The notes: generated from the sequence alone by a model not told the origin. 64,000 nt of DNA from Clostridiales bacterium Firm_07 (GCA_001604005.1 LVAM01000016.1:73379-137378), one strand, 5' to 3'. Shown: positions 9,568 through 20,102, counted from the stretch's first letter. A program made the numbers and translations.

Positions 9568-11397
9568 TCAGTCAGCCTCTTTTTCAGCCAGTTTGTCCAG
9601 TTCTTCCTGCGTGATGAATTCATCGCGCAGAGCCACTTTCCAGTATCCCGCAAGTTTGGTTTTCGCAAAATACCCGCGGCAGTAGAACGAGGAACTTACC
9701 CCGCTCAATTTGCTGCTTTTCAGCGATACGTTTTGATTATACACGATCGGAATAACCGGCATATCTTCCATCAGCATCGCTTCCGCTTCGTGGAGCAATT
9801 TGGCGCGTTTGGCGGGTTTCACGGTGGCAAACGCTTCTTCGATCTTGGCATCGTAAGCGGCGCTCGTATAGCCCGTTACGTGGGGTGTCATCGCGCCATC
9901 GGTATCCTCGGAGGTCACGGTATAATCGAGCGCGTTGCCGGAGAAGGCGGTGGCAAAAGGCGCGAGATATCCGAACGCGTCGGGCGAGGTGGCGACAAGA
10001 TCCAGCGCAATCACCTCAAAGGCGCCGCTTTGCAACGTTTCGCGGTAAGAAAGATCGTTCTCCCCGGAGACGGCGTTCAATTTTTCCACCGTCACTTTGA
10101 AGCCGAGCGCCTTCCAGGCGGTGGCGACCAGTTCCGCGGCGGCGATATGATCTTCGTCATACGCGGCGACCGAAATGGAGAAACTGTAAGCGGAGGGCGT
10201 GACGCCGGCGGAGAAAAGGAGCGATTTTGCTTCGTCGACGTTGGCGGTCGCGGCGATATAGGATTCGGCTTTTTTGCGGAATTGTTTGCTCTTATCCGCG
10301 CGGTTGCGCACGGTGTAAGGGACAAGACCGTCCGCCGCGCGCGCATAGACCAGCGCCTCGGCAATGGCGTTTCTGTCAACGGCAAGCGAAAGAGCTTTGC
10401 GCACGGCGGCGTCCGCAAAGAGCGTCTTGCCGCCGATTTCGGCATTTTCGTTGAGATAATAAACGTGTGTGGAGGGCGCGTCGCTCACCTTCACTTTTTT
10501 GAGCAGAGAAGCATAGGCGTCGCTCTTGCGCACGGAAAGCGGAATGTGACCGATATAATAGAGCGCGCCGGCGGCGTCGGTATTGAAGTTTGCCAGCACG
10601 TCTTCGGCTTTCGCGGTATAATCCACCACGATGCGGAAGGGTTTGACGGATTTGTCGAGTTTGTCTTTCTGACGGTCGCGGTAATAATACGCGTTGCGTT
10701 CCAGGATAAAGCCGTCTTTTTTGTCGTAATCCATCGAGCGCACGAGGAACGGACCGCTGCACACCAGCGAAGTGCGGCTCTTTGCCCAGTTGGGATTGGC
10801 GTCGACGATGTCGTCGCGCAAAGGATACAGCGCGGGGCTGCACAGCGTCACAAGGAACGCGTCCACGTCGATATCGCGCTCAAACTCGATTTCAAGCGTC
10901 TTGTTGTCGATCACCGAAACGGCAAGATGATCCACGCTCTGCTTGCCCGCCGCAATGTCGCGCGCGTTCTTCACGTCGTAAAGCAGGGCGGTTGCGGGGT
11001 GCGAAACGTCCGAGTAAAAGAGGCGGCGGAACGCAAACTGCGCGTGCGTGGCGGTCAGCAGAACGCCGTCGGACCAATAGGTCTCGTTCAGCGTCAGTTG
11101 CATCGTGTAGGTCTCTTTTTCCTTGTCTTTGATGTATTTATAACTGTCGACCAGCATTTTTTGGGGCTTTCCGTTTTCGTCGGCGGAAAACAGTCCGTCA
11201 AAAAGCAAACTGACGACTTGCAGAGAAGATTCGTTGTCGAAAGCGGCAAGCGGATCGAAATCATAAATCGGCTCGTCCAAATACATACGGATGTAGGCGC
11301 CTTTGTCCAGTTCGCCGTGCGAGCAGGCGGTAAGGCAGCAGACCAACATCAAGAGAGCAAGCGACAAGGCAAGGATTCGTTTGAGCATTTTTGTCAT
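9568..11397 (-). CDS. Peptide-type ABC transporter substrate-binding lipoprotein (family 5)
   Basis: Lipoprotein signal 'LALSLALLMLVCCLTACSHGE'; OppA/DppA-like 'LNETYWSDGVLLTATHAQFAFRRLF', 'FADAAVRKALSLAVDRNAIAEAL'. Confidence 0.88.
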   Translation of the reverse strand: MTKMLKRILALSLALLMLVCCLTACSHGELDKGAYIRMYLDEPIYDFDPLAAFDNESSLQVVSLLFDGLFSADENGKPQKMLVDSYKYIKDKEKETYTMQLTLNETYWSDGVLLTATHAQFAFRRLFYSDVSHPATALLYDVKNARDIAAGKQSVDHLAVSVIDNKTLEIEFERDIDVDAFLVTLCSPALYPLRDDIVDANPNWAKSRTSLVCSGPFLVRSMDYDKKDGFILERNAYYYRDRQKDKLDKSVKPFRIVVDYTAKAEDVLANFNTDAAGALYYIGHIPLSVRKSDAYASLLKKVKVSDAPSTHVYYLNENAEIGGKTLFADAAVRKALSLAVDRNAIAEALVYARAADGLVPYTVRNRADKSKQFRKKAESYIAATANVDEAKSLLFSAGVTPSAYSFSISVAAYDEDHIAAAELVATAWKALGFKVTVEKLNAVSGENDLSYRETLQSGAFEVIALDLVATSPDAFGYLAPFATAFSGNALDYTVTSEDTDGAMTPHVTGYTSAAYDAKIEEAFATVKPAKRAKLLHEAEAMLMEDMPVIPIVYNQNVSLKSSKLSGVSSSFYCRGYFAKTKLAGYWKVALRDEFITQEELDKLAEKEAD

Positions 11398-11623
11398 TCC
11401 TCCTTCAAAAGAGCGATCCCCGGGATCGCGCGTTTGCGCGCGTGCGCCGCGCATACTTCCGAAATATTATAACATACGGCAATTGAAAATTCAAGCGCTC
11501 CCCGACATAAAAAAGCAAGGTTTGGACACTTGCACAATATTTTCGGGAAAAAATGGGCACTTTACACATAGAAAAAAAGACTTTGCCGCATACTGTAAAA
11601 AAGCAAAGGGAGGACGGGGAGTG

Positions 11624-12517
11624 ATGGACGAGTTTGCAAGGAGCGATCTTGCCGCGGAGTGCGGCGGAACGGAGGACGTCAGCGGTGTTTCGGTGCGGCA
11701 AAGCGAAGCGGGCGGGTGCGCGATCTTACAGGTGCAGATCCGCACGCGCGAGGCGGCGGCGCGCATCGGCAAACCGGAGGGACGCTATGTGACGGTGGAT
11801 TGCGGGGACATACGAAATATGGACGAACTGGAAAACGAGCGCGTGACGCGCACGCTTGCCGTAGAGATCAGGGAGATGGCGCAGCGTATGAGCGGCAAGC
11901 GCGTGGGACAGGGCTTTTCGCTTCTTGTCGTGGGGCTCGGCAACGGGGATATCACGCCCGACGCCGTGGGGCCCGAAACCTTGCGCCGCCTTTCGGTCAC
12001 GCGGCATTTGCACCGCTTGGACAACGCGCTTTTTTCCACCGTTGGGCTCTGCGAGATCTCGGCGCTCGCCCCCGGCGTTTTGGGGCAGACCGGCATTGAG
12101 ACCGTGGAACTTGTGCGGGGCGCGGTGCGGGCGGCAAAGCCCGATCTTGTCATAGCGGTGGATGCGCTTGCGGCGCGTTCGGTCGCGCGTCTCGCCGCCA
12201 CCGTGCAGATTTCCGACACCGGCATTTCGCCGGGTTCGGGTATCGGCAACGCGCGGGAGGCGCTTGACCGCGACAGCGTGGGGGTGCCGGTGATGGCGCT
12301 CGGCGTGCCGACGGTGGTCGATTCCGCCACGCTCGTCTTTGACGCGCTGCGCAAAGCGGGATACGGCGAGCCCACGGGGGAGATGCGCAACGTGCTTGAA
12401 AACGGCAAACGCTTTTTCGTTTCCCCAAAAGAGATCGATCTGCTTGTCTCCTCGGTCGCGGTGCTTCTTGCGGGGGCGCTTGAAAAAGCCTTCACCGTGG
12501 ACGGCAGCGAACTGTGA
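11624..12517 (+). CDS. gpr: Germination protease GPR (spore protease)
   Basis: 'VVGLGNGDITPDAVGPETLRRLSVTRHL', 'ALAARSVARLAATVQISDTGISPGSGIGNAREALDRDSVGVPVMALGVPTVVDSATL' are diagnostic; RBS agggaggacggggagtg upstream. Confidence 0.95.
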   Translation: MDEFARSDLAAECGGTEDVSGVSVRQSEAGGCAILQVQIRTREAAARIGKPEGRYVTVDCGDIRNMDELENERVTRTLAVEIREMAQRMSGKRVGQGFSLLVVGLGNGDITPDAVGPETLRRLSVTRHLHRLDNALFSTVGLCEISALAPGVLGQTGIETVELVRGAVRAAKPDLVIAVDALAARSVARLAATVQISDTGISPGSGIGNAREALDRDSVGVPVMALGVPTVVDSATLVFDALRKAGYGEPTGEMRNVLENGKRFFVSPKEIDLLVSSVAVLLAGALEKAFTVDGSEL

Positions 12518-12549
12518 AAAAGCGCCGCTCCGAGAAGGAGCGGCGCTTT
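12517..12549. terminator. Bidirectional terminator between gpr and the MutS-like gene
   Basis: aaaagcgccgctcc-gagaa-ggagcggcgcttt. Confidence 0.85.
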
Positions 12550-12554
12550 ATACT

Positions 12555-14174
12555 TTATTTCGGCAGGTGCTTTTTCTCAAGGATCGCATCGTAGGAAAGA
12601 CCGTATTTTTCCGCGATGTCACGGGCGTAACTCTTGCCGTCCGGCTTTGCGCGGGTGATGACGAAGGAGCGCGTTCCCTCTCCTTTGATCCCCGCCACCA
12701 GCGTGTCGATCGGCGCGCCGCCGCAGGGTTTCGTGCGCGCGTTGATCGCGTCCACTTCGGCGGCAAGTTCGTGCAGGTGCGTGGAAAAGAGACAGCGACA
12801 ACCCACGCGGGAAAGACCGGCAAGCACTTCCGCGGCGATATACGAGGCTTCAAAAGAGCCGGTCGAGGAGAGCGATTCGTCAAGTAGCACAAGGCTTTCT
12901 GGCGTCACGGCGTCTAAAATCTCGGTCAGCCGCGCGCATTCTTCACCGAGCCTGCCTTTGTCGATGGTGTCGTCGGCACCGGTCGGGAAGTGCGTGTATA
13001 TGCCGTCCACGGGGCTGATTTTTGCCGACGCGGCGGGGACGGGAAGACCCAACTGCATCATACATTGCGCAAGTCCCAGGGCACAGGTGATGACGGATTT
13101 TCCGCCTCTGTTCGGCCCTGTCAGCACGAAAATGGCGGCGTTTGTGTCAAAGGCGAGATCGTTTTCCACGATGGGATCGTCGATTTTGAGCGCCACAACG
13201 GGATTATACAGCCCTTTCGCGGCAAAGGCGCGTTCCGCGGCGGGTGCGATCTCCGGCACGGTGAGCGTGTTGCCGCGCACGCCGAGCGCACGCAGGAGGT
13301 TTGTGCCTTTGAGGAGTAGTTCAAACTCCGGCAGGAGATGCAGTAAAAACTCGGTGTTTTCCAGCACGTATAGCTGCATAATGCGCTTCCACGAGCGCAA
13401 AGATTGACGGTATACCTCGTTGATGGCGGAATGGAAGGCAAGCGTCAGCGCGGTTTTTTGGTTTTCGTTTTGCTTCTTTCCAAAAGGCGTCAGCCCCGCG
13501 ATGCAGGTGTAGGCATCGTCCTTGAAATTGAGGCGCAGGATCTTTTGCAGCGTGTCGCCGGAGCGGAAAGATTCAGGGTTGACAGAGAGCACGCCCGCTT
13601 CGCGGGGGCGCAGTTGGGCGTCGAGATTGACGCCGATGGTCACGCTTTTGATCTCCCGCACGCGGTTGGTCAGTTCGCCAAGGCGCTCGTTGAGTTCGCG
13701 ATAGTAATCGCTCTCCACCAGTTCGCGCATATAAGAGGCGAGCGCCGAGAGGGCGTCGCTTTCAAAAGCAAACGGCTTGTCGCAAAGTCCGTGATACAAA
13801 ACGTCGATGCTTGAAATATACAGTTCGATCTCGGTCATACCCGAGAGATAGTCCGCGGTGTCGCCGCTGTCGCTTTCAAGTCTGCGCAGTTCGAGGATAT
13901 CGAGGAGCACGGGAATGAGTTTCGCGAAAGTGGCGGAGATCTCCTCGTTTTTCACGAGATCGGCAAACACCGACTGCCGATAACGGATCACACGCGGATC
14001 GGCGGTGAAAAAAGAGGACAGATCGGCGTTTTTCAGCGGCAAAATCTCAAAAAGACCGAGTTCTTCGATCGTGAAATCGTCGATATGCGGTCTGTCTTTG
14101 CCTTCCTCGTGCGCTCGCTTGGTGTCGGCGTCGGGATAAAGAAGGCTGAAAGAGGCAAAATCGGTTTGCGGCAT
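12555..14174 (-). CDS. MutS-family ATPase (MutS-like, apparently lacking the mismatch-recognition domain)
   Basis: 'FVLTGPNRGGKSVITCALGLAQCMMQLGLPVPA', 'SLVLLDESLSSTGSFEASYIAAEVL', 'CLFSTHLHELA'; start MPQTDFASFS. Confidence 0.85.
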   Translation of the reverse strand: MPQTDFASFSLLYPDADTKRAHEEGKDRPHIDDFTIEELGLFEILPLKNADLSSFFTADPRVIRYRQSVFADLVKNEEISATFAKLIPVLLDILELRRLESDSGDTADYLSGMTEIELYISSIDVLYHGLCDKPFAFESDALSALASYMRELVESDYYRELNERLGELTNRVREIKSVTIGVNLDAQLRPREAGVLSVNPESFRSGDTLQKILRLNFKDDAYTCIAGLTPFGKKQNENQKTALTLAFHSAINEVYRQSLRSWKRIMQLYVLENTEFLLHLLPEFELLLKGTNLLRALGVRGNTLTVPEIAPAAERAFAAKGLYNPVVALKIDDPIVENDLAFDTNAAIFVLTGPNRGGKSVITCALGLAQCMMQLGLPVPAASAKISPVDGIYTHFPTGADDTIDKGRLGEECARLTEILDAVTPESLVLLDESLSSTGSFEASYIAAEVLAGLSRVGCRCLFSTHLHELAAEVDAINARTKPCGGAPIDTLVAGIKGEGTRSFVITRAKPDGKSYARDIAEKYGLSYDAILEKKHLPK

Positions 14175-14273
14175 AGTGCGCTCCTCTCGTTCGAAATTAT
14201 ATACAGTATAGCACATTTCACGCAAAAAATCAAACGCTTTTTGCAAAGCGGCGGCGCTTTGCGGTGAAAACAA

Positions 14274-14297
14274 GAAAGACCGCCGACGCGGTCTTTC
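14274..14297 (-). terminator. Rho-independent terminator downstream of truB
   Basis: gaaagaccgc-cgac-gcggtctttc. Confidence 0.6.
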
Positions 14298-15207
14298 AAA
14301 TATCGAAAAACTTGACGGGCTTGGCGGCAAGGCCGTCGGGGAACTCCCGTATCTCGGCAAGCGCGAAAAAACTGCCCTTCTCGTCCGCAAGGCGAACGCG
14401 TGTGCCGGCAAAGAGAGCGACGCCGATCTTTTTCAGATAGATCTCGCATCCGCTCCGCGCAAGGCGCTCGAAAAAGGCGGGAAGGGGCAGGACGGGGTGC
14501 GATACAAAGAGTTCTTCAACAGGCAAAAGGAGCGCGGCGCGCCCGTTTGGATCAAGATTTTCAATTTCTTCAAGCGTGTGTGCGTGGGAGAGCGAAAAAC
14601 TGCCCGCGGCGGTGCGGCAAAGTGACGCCATCACGCCGCCGCAACCGAGCTTTGCACCGATATCGGCGCAAAGCGTGCGGATGTACGTGCCCGCCGAAAC
14701 GGTGACGTCCAGCCGATACGTGTCGGCAGACTCGGGCACAATTTCCAGATCATATATCGTGATCTCACGCGGCGTGCGTTCTACGGTTTTGCCCGCGCGC
14801 GCCAGATCCACCAACTTTTTGCCGCCTATTTTGAGGGCGCTGTACATCGGCGGCGTTTGCAGCGTCGTTCCGCAAAAGGAGCGCGCCGCTTCGATCACGG
14901 CCGCCGCGTCGGGCAATCGGTCGGTCGAGGAAAGAATTTTCCCGGTTATATCTTCGGTGTCGGTGGTAAGCCCCAGTTTCAGCGTGGCGCGGTAAGTCTT
15001 TTTTTCTCCCGTTACGTATTCCGCGGCTTTGACAGCGCGTCCGATCAGCAACACGAGCACGCCCGTCGCCATAGGATCGAGCGTTCCCGTGTGGCCGACC
15101 TGCCGCGTGCCGAAAAGGCGGCGCGCACGCGCCACCACGTCGTGCGAGGTGTAGCCGGCGGGTTTGTTTACGATCAATATACCCCCGAACGGTGCGAGAT
15201 TTTTCAT
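14296..15207 (-). CDS. truB: tRNA pseudouridine(55) synthase
   Basis: 'GGILIVNKPAGYTSHDVVARARRLFGTRQVGHTGTLDPMATGVLVLLIGRAVKA'. Confidence 0.95.
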   Translation of the reverse strand: MKNLAPFGGILIVNKPAGYTSHDVVARARRLFGTRQVGHTGTLDPMATGVLVLLIGRAVKAAEYVTGEKKTYRATLKLGLTTDTEDITGKILSSTDRLPDAAAVIEAARSFCGTTLQTPPMYSALKIGGKKLVDLARAGKTVERTPREITIYDLEIVPESADTYRLDVTVSAGTYIRTLCADIGAKLGCGGVMASLCRTAAGSFSLSHAHTLEEIENLDPNGRAALLLPVEELFVSHPVLPLPAFFERLARSGCEIYLKKIGVALFAGTRVRLADEKGSFFALAEIREFPDGLAAKPVKFFDI

Positions 15208-15221
15208 CTTCTTTGCCGAAT

Positions 15222-15794
15222 TCAGATAAAGAGATCGGCGTCGGGCAGTTTGGGTACGATATGGACGCCGTTTTCGTCGCGGTAATAGTTCAAATTGCCG
15301 TCTTTGGCTTCGATCAATCGGATCTCTTCCGCGCTTTTTCCGAGCGCGATGGCAAGCTGTGGGGTATAGCGGTCTGAAATGCCGAAATCCGCGAGCAAAC
15401 GAGTCGGGTTAAAACTGCCGAGCATACAACCCGCGAAACCTTTTTCCGCCGCGCCGAGCAAGATAGCTTCCGCCGCGATGCCGATGTCTTTGAGCGCCAG
15501 CGCTTCGGGGCTTTTCGCCTCTTTGTCGGTAAACATCAGGATAAAGCCGGTCGGTTTTTGCCCTTCCGGCGGCAGTTTGATGCCGAGAAGCCCCGCAAAA
15601 CGGCAATTTTCAAGCATCTTGTCGATGTCTGCCGCGTCAGAAAGAACACGGTAACGAACAGGCTGTTTGTTCATACCCGAGGGAGATTTGGCGGCAAGGC
15701 GGATCAGTTCTTCCATCGTGGCTTTCGAAATCGGCGTACTTTCGTCGAAAGCGCGCGTGCTTCTGTTTTTCAAAATCAATTCGGAAACCGTCAT
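15222..15794 (-). CDS. Nitroreductase family protein
   Basis: 'ILKNRSTRAFDESTPISKATMEELIRLAAKSPSGMNKQPVRY', 'CMLGSFN', about 190 aa. Confidence 0.88.
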   Translation of the reverse strand: MTVSELILKNRSTRAFDESTPISKATMEELIRLAAKSPSGMNKQPVRYRVLSDAADIDKMLENCRFAGLLGIKLPPEGQKPTGFILMFTDKEAKSPEALALKDIGIAAEAILLGAAEKGFAGCMLGSFNPTRLLADFGISDRYTPQLAIALGKSAEEIRLIEAKDGNLNYYRDENGVHIVPKLPDADLFI

Positions 15795-15803
15795 AAAACC
15801 TCC

Positions 15804-16451
15804 TTAAAACTCCACCGTAACGGCGTGAATGGGAAAACCCTTTTCGGAAAAATTCTTTTCGTATTCGGTCATAATATTGTTTTCGGCAAGGGGGCTGTGG
15901 TGCAGATCGCGCGTCAGATCGCGCGTGGCAAGCCCCATTTCGGCAAACTGTTCAAGCGAAAAATCAAAGAGCCCCGCGTTGTCGGTTTTGAAACGCAAAA
16001 CACCGCCTTTTTTCAATACCGTTTGGTACTTTTCAAGAAAAATGCGGTGTGTCAAACGCCGTTTGGCGTGACCGGATTTCGGCCACGGATCGCTGAAATT
16101 CAGGTAGATGCAATCTACACTGTGCGGCGGAAAACACGAGGGGAGCGCGGCGGCGTCGCCGATGATGAAACGCAGATTGTCGGGGCGTCCCTCTTTCGTG
16201 CGTTCTGCCTTTTCCAGTGCGAGACACGCAACGTCGGATACCCGTTCGAGAGCAAAGAGATTGATCTCGGGGTGCGCGGCGGCAAGCGCGCAGGCAAAAG
16301 AACCTTTGCCGCAGCCGATCTCCACGTGGATCGGGCGCTCCCGGTCAAAGGGAGCGTTGGGGTTTTCAAATAACGTTTCGGGGGATTCGATCAGCAATTC
16401 GGCACAGGCGGCAATGCGCTCCGCGCCGTGTTTTTTCTTGCGCGCGCGCAT
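15804..16451 (-). CDS. trmB: tRNA (guanine-N7-)-methyltransferase
   Basis: 'VEIGCGKGSFACALA', 'IYLNFSDPWPKSGHAKRRLTH'. Confidence 0.94.
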   Translation of the reverse strand: MRARKKKHGAERIAACAELLIESPETLFENPNAPFDRERPIHVEIGCGKGSFACALAAAHPEINLFALERVSDVACLALEKAERTKEGRPDNLRFIIGDAAALPSCFPPHSVDCIYLNFSDPWPKSGHAKRRLTHRIFLEKYQTVLKKGGVLRFKTDNAGLFDFSLEQFAEMGLATRDLTRDLHHSPLAENNIMTEYEKNFSEKGFPIHAVTVEF

Positions 16452-17545
16452 CAGACGTTAAAGCGGAAGACGACCACGTCCCCGTCCTCCATCACATAGT
16501 CTTTACCCTCGCTGCGCAGCAGTCCCGCTTCCTTGACGCCGGTCATCGAGCCGATGCGTTTGAGATCCTCAAACGCCACCACTTCGGCGCGGATAAACCC
16601 GCGCTCGAAATCGCTGTGGATCTTGCCCGCCGCGCCGGGGGCTTTGGTGCCTTTGACGATCGTCCAGGCGCGTACTTCTTTCGGACCAGCCGTGAGAAAA
16701 CTGATAAGACCCAGCAGGGAATAACTTGCTTTGATCAAGCGGTCAAGCCCGCTCTCGGCAATGCCGAGGTCGGAGAGAAACACGGCTTTTTCCTCGCCCG
16801 AAAGCTCGGCAATTTCCGCTTCGATTTGGGCGCAAACCGGCAAAACGAGCGCGTTTTCCTTTTTTGCGATGGCGCAAAGCGCGGCATAGTGCGGGTTGTC
16901 CGTCGGCTCCGTGCCCGCCTCGTCTTCGCTTACGTTTGCCACATAAATGACGGGTTTCATCGTCAGCAGCGGCGTTTCGGCAAGCAGTGCGCGCTCGTCG
17001 TCGGAAAGTTTTACGGTGCGCGCCGTTTCGCCCGCTTCCAGCGCGCTTTGCACCTTTTCCAGCGTCGCGAGTTCTCCCGCCAGTGTGCGGTCGCCCTTCA
17101 TCGCCTTTTTCGTGCGGTCGATGCGGCGTTCCATCAGTTCCATATCGGAGAGGATCAGTTCCATATTGATGGTCTCCACGTCGCGCGCGGGATCGACGGC
17201 GCCCTCCACGTGGATGATGTTGTCATCCTTGAAACAGCGCACCACGTGGACGATGGCGTCCACTTCGCGTATGTGCGAAAGAAATTTATTGCCGAGCCCC
17301 TCGCCCTTGGAAGCGCCTCGCACAAGCCCCGCGATATCGACAAATTCGATCACGGCGGGCGTGTATTTTTCGGGCTTGTACATATCCGCGAGAAAATCCA
17401 TACGCGCATCGGGCACGGCGACCACGCCGACGTTCGGCTCAATGGTGCAAAAAGGATAATTGGCGGACTCCGCGCCCGCGTTGGTCAGGGCGTTAAAGAG
17501 CGTGCTTTTTCCCACGTTCGGAAGACCTACGATACCGAGTTTCAT
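16451..17545 (-). CDS. ychF: Obg-like GTPase/ATPase YchF
   Basis: '[40 protein letters not shown]', '[30 protein letters not shown]'. Confidence 0.96.
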   Translation of the reverse strand: MKLGIVGLPNVGKSTLFNALTNAGAESANYPFCTIEPNVGVVAVPDARMDFLADMYKPEKYTPAVIEFVDIAGLVRGASKGEGLGNKFLSHIREVDAIVHVVRCFKDDNIIHVEGAVDPARDVETINMELILSDMELMERRIDRTKKAMKGDRTLAGELATLEKVQSALEAGETARTVKLSDDERALLAETPLLTMKPVIYVANVSEDEAGTEPTDNPHYAALCAIAKKENALVLPVCAQIEAEIAELSGEEKAVFLSDLGIAESGLDRLIKASYSLLGLISFLTAGPKEVRAWTIVKGTKAPGAAGKIHSDFERGFIRAEVVAFEDLKRIGSMTGVKEAGLLRSEGKDYVMEDGDVVVFRFNV

Positions 17546-17872
17546 TGACTTTCTCCTTCAAAAACACCCGTTTGGCGCGGGACGAGATAATACAAAGGTA
17601 TTATACCGCAAAAGAGATTTTTTGGCAAGACCTTGCAAAATTTTTCGCAAATTTTTTCAAATGATGACAAAATCGTGAACAATTTTTGGCAAAAGGGCTT
17701 TTCAAAGCGGGGAAAGTGTGGTATAATAAAGGCATAAACGCTTTGCGCCGCCTATTCGGCGGTACCGCGGAGCCGTTTAAGGTGGTTTTGTTGACCATCA
17801 ATCGAATTTACTTCCGGAAACGAGTTTGCCCGCCTTGTTTTACGGATTTCGCGCGGGCAGGGGATAAAACAT

Positions 17873-18565
17873 ATGATAGGAACAAAAATACTGATCATAG
17901 ACGACGACGCCCGCATCCGCGAGGTGTTGGCGGCGCACTTGGAACGCGAAGGCTGTGAGGTCACCTCGGCGGAAGACGGGCTTGAGGGGCTTTCGGCATT
18001 CCGCACGGTGGCGCCGGACTTGGTACTTCTTGACATTTTGTTGCCCAAAATGGACGGTCAGCGCGTGCTGACCGAGATCCGCAAAGAATCCGACACGCCG
18101 ATCATTATGATCTCGGCGAAAGATCAGGTTTTCGACAAAGTGCTTTCTCTCGAAATGGGCGCGGACGATTTCGTGGTCAAGCCTTTTGACCTTAAAGAAT
18201 TGTACGCGCGGGTGAAAGCGGTGCTTCGCCGCTATCGCGCGCAGTGGAAAACCGAAAACAGCGACGTTGTGCGCTATGAGAACTTTGAGATCAGTCAGGA
18301 AAAATTCGAACTGAAACTGAACGGCAAAAAAGTGGACATTCCGCGCAAAGAACTGCAACTGCTGTATTGCCTTGCCTCCAACCCCAACCGCGTTTTCAGC
18401 CGCGAACAACTGTTGGAACACGTGTGGGATTTCGCGTTTTTGGGCGACTCCCGCACGGTCGACGTACACATCAAGCGGCTCCGTGAGAAACTGACGGGCG
18501 TGTCGTCGAAATGGGAACTGAAAACGGTTTGGGGGATCGGCTACAAATTCGTTGTGACCGAGTGA
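17873..18565 (+). CDS. OmpR/PhoB-family response regulator
   Basis: Receiver 'KILIIDDDARIREVLAAHLEREG', 'LVLLDILLPKMDG', 'MISAKD'; winged-helix C-terminus 'RVFSREQLLEHVWDFAFLGDSRTVDVHIKRLREKL'. Confidence 0.93.
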   Translation: MIGTKILIIDDDARIREVLAAHLEREGCEVTSAEDGLEGLSAFRTVAPDLVLLDILLPKMDGQRVLTEIRKESDTPIIMISAKDQVFDKVLSLEMGADDFVVKPFDLKELYARVKAVLRRYRAQWKTENSDVVRYENFEISQEKFELKLNGKKVDIPRKELQLLYCLASNPNRVFSREQLLEHVWDFAFLGDSRTVDVHIKRLREKLTGVSSKWELKTVWGIGYKFVVTE

Positions 18566-18594
18566 TCCCCTTTCCCCACGAAAAAGGAGCGGAA

Positions 18595-20076
18595 ATGGAA
18601 GAAGAAAAACGCGAAAACCCGATGCAAAACGAAATCGAAGACGGCGCGGCGGATCCTGCCGCGCCGTGCGCGGCTTTTACGGCGTCGACACCCGAGGAAG
18701 AGTGCGTCGAGCCCGAGAGTGACGCGCCTTCCTCCGCCGTCGGGGAGGACGCCGCCGATGCGGAAGAGTCCATCCCCGAAGCCGATCCAAACGAAGCGGG
18801 CGAGGACGGAAAAGAATTGTCGCCGGAAGCGGAAGCGCCCGCGACGCCGGTGTGGGATTTCGGAAGCGGCGCGTCACCCGACGCGTGCGCGGCAAAAAAA
18901 GAAAGAAACAAAGACGGAACAAAGCGGTTTTACCGCGTTTTCGCCATCGTGGCGGCGCTTTGCTTTGTCGCGCTTGTCGTGACGTTTTTCCTTGGAAATA
19001 CGGGTTTCAAGATCGTGCGCACCGTAGAAAAGGAGCGCACGGTATTCGTGCACGACCACGACGAGAGCGGCACGCTCCTCTCTGCGCAGGAGGCGGCGGC
19101 GCGGGTGCAAAACTTTACGGTCGCCATCTCTGTGAACACCGCGGAGTTTACCGGCGTGGCAAGCGGCATTATTTATACGGAAGACGGCTATATCCTGACC
19201 AACCATCACGTAGTGGAGAACGGCGGACCGTTTCAGGTGATGCTGCCGGATGGCGACGTGCTTGACGCGGCGCTCATCGGCAGTAACGAGGCGGCGGACG
19301 TGGCGGTGTTGAAAATCAACGCCGCGGGACTAACCCCCGCGATTTTCGGAGATTCCGACAATCTGCTCGCGGGCGACGCGGTGCTGGCGGTCGGTACGCC
19401 GGCAAATTTGGATTACGCCGGTGCGGTGGCGTTCGGCAGAATCTCCGCGCCGTTGCACATTATGAAAATCACCGATACGAACGGCACCGTCGTGCGCAAA
19501 ATGAAGTTGATCCAAACAGACGCGGGCGTCAACAACGGCAACTCGGGCGGCCCGCTTGCCGATTATTACGGTCACGTGATCGGTATGATCAATATGCGGC
19601 TCTCCACATACGCGGGCAACACCTTTATCGGCATCAATTTCGCGTTGCCGATCAACGGCGTCAAAACCGTTGCCGACGCCATCATCGCGCACGGCTCTTT
19701 TGACGGGGCAAAAAATCCCATCGCGGAAAACGCGTCTATGATCGGTTTTTCGGGATACGCGGTGAGCGCGGGGAAATGGTATCTTTTGGATCCCGAAAGC
19801 GGCAAGGTGGAGAGTTCGGATAGTGAACAGAGCGGATATCGCCATGCCGCGCGGGACGGCGTGATGGTGGGCAGCGTGCTCGATACGGGCGGCGCGGCGG
19901 GGATCCTTTTGGAAGGTGACCTGATTTTGCGGATCAACGGGCTGACGATGCTGCGCATACAGGACGTGATTGCGGAAGCAAACCGCCATTGGAGCGGCGA
20001 GAGCGTGAAAATATTGCTTCTTCGCGGCGGCGCGGAGCTGGAAGCGGAGATCGTCATCGGCGAGAAGAGCGCGTAA
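18595..20076 (+). CDS. HtrA/DegP-like trypsin-type serine protease with PDZ domain and acidic N-terminal tail
   Basis: Triad motifs 'YILTNHHVV', 'ADVAVLKI', 'NNGNSGGPL'; one TM segment after about 120 aa of Glu/Asp/Ala/Pro-rich sequence; C-terminal PDZ. Confidence 0.9.
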   Translation: MEEEKRENPMQNEIEDGAADPAAPCAAFTASTPEEECVEPESDAPSSAVGEDAADAEESIPEADPNEAGEDGKELSPEAEAPATPVWDFGSGASPDACAAKKERNKDGTKRFYRVFAIVAALCFVALVVTFFLGNTGFKIVRTVEKERTVFVHDHDESGTLLSAQEAAARVQNFTVAISVNTAEFTGVASGIIYTEDGYILTNHHVVENGGPFQVMLPDGDVLDAALIGSNEAADVAVLKINAAGLTPAIFGDSDNLLAGDAVLAVGTPANLDYAGAVAFGRISAPLHIMKITDTNGTVVRKMKLIQTDAGVNNGNSGGPLADYYGHVIGMINMRLSTYAGNTFIGINFALPINGVKTVADAIIAHGSFDGAKNPIAENASMIGFSGYAVSAGKWYLLDPESGKVESSDSEQSGYRHAARDGVMVGSVLDTGGAAGILLEGDLILRINGLTMLRIQDVIAEANRHWSGESVKILLLRGGAELEAEIVIGEKSA

Positions 20077-20102
20077 AAAAAGACGGCAAAGCCGTCAAAA
20101 AA

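Noticed and set aside
8869-11472. 867-aa ORF on the + strand
   Set aside because: Antisense to the MBL hydrolase and substrate-binding protein genes; no start context and no recognisable domain.
11566-11600. Possible sigma-G promoter of gpr (CATACTG near 11589)
   Set aside because: The -10 resembles CATACTA but the -35 at proper spacing matches the consensus poorly; not strong enough to call.
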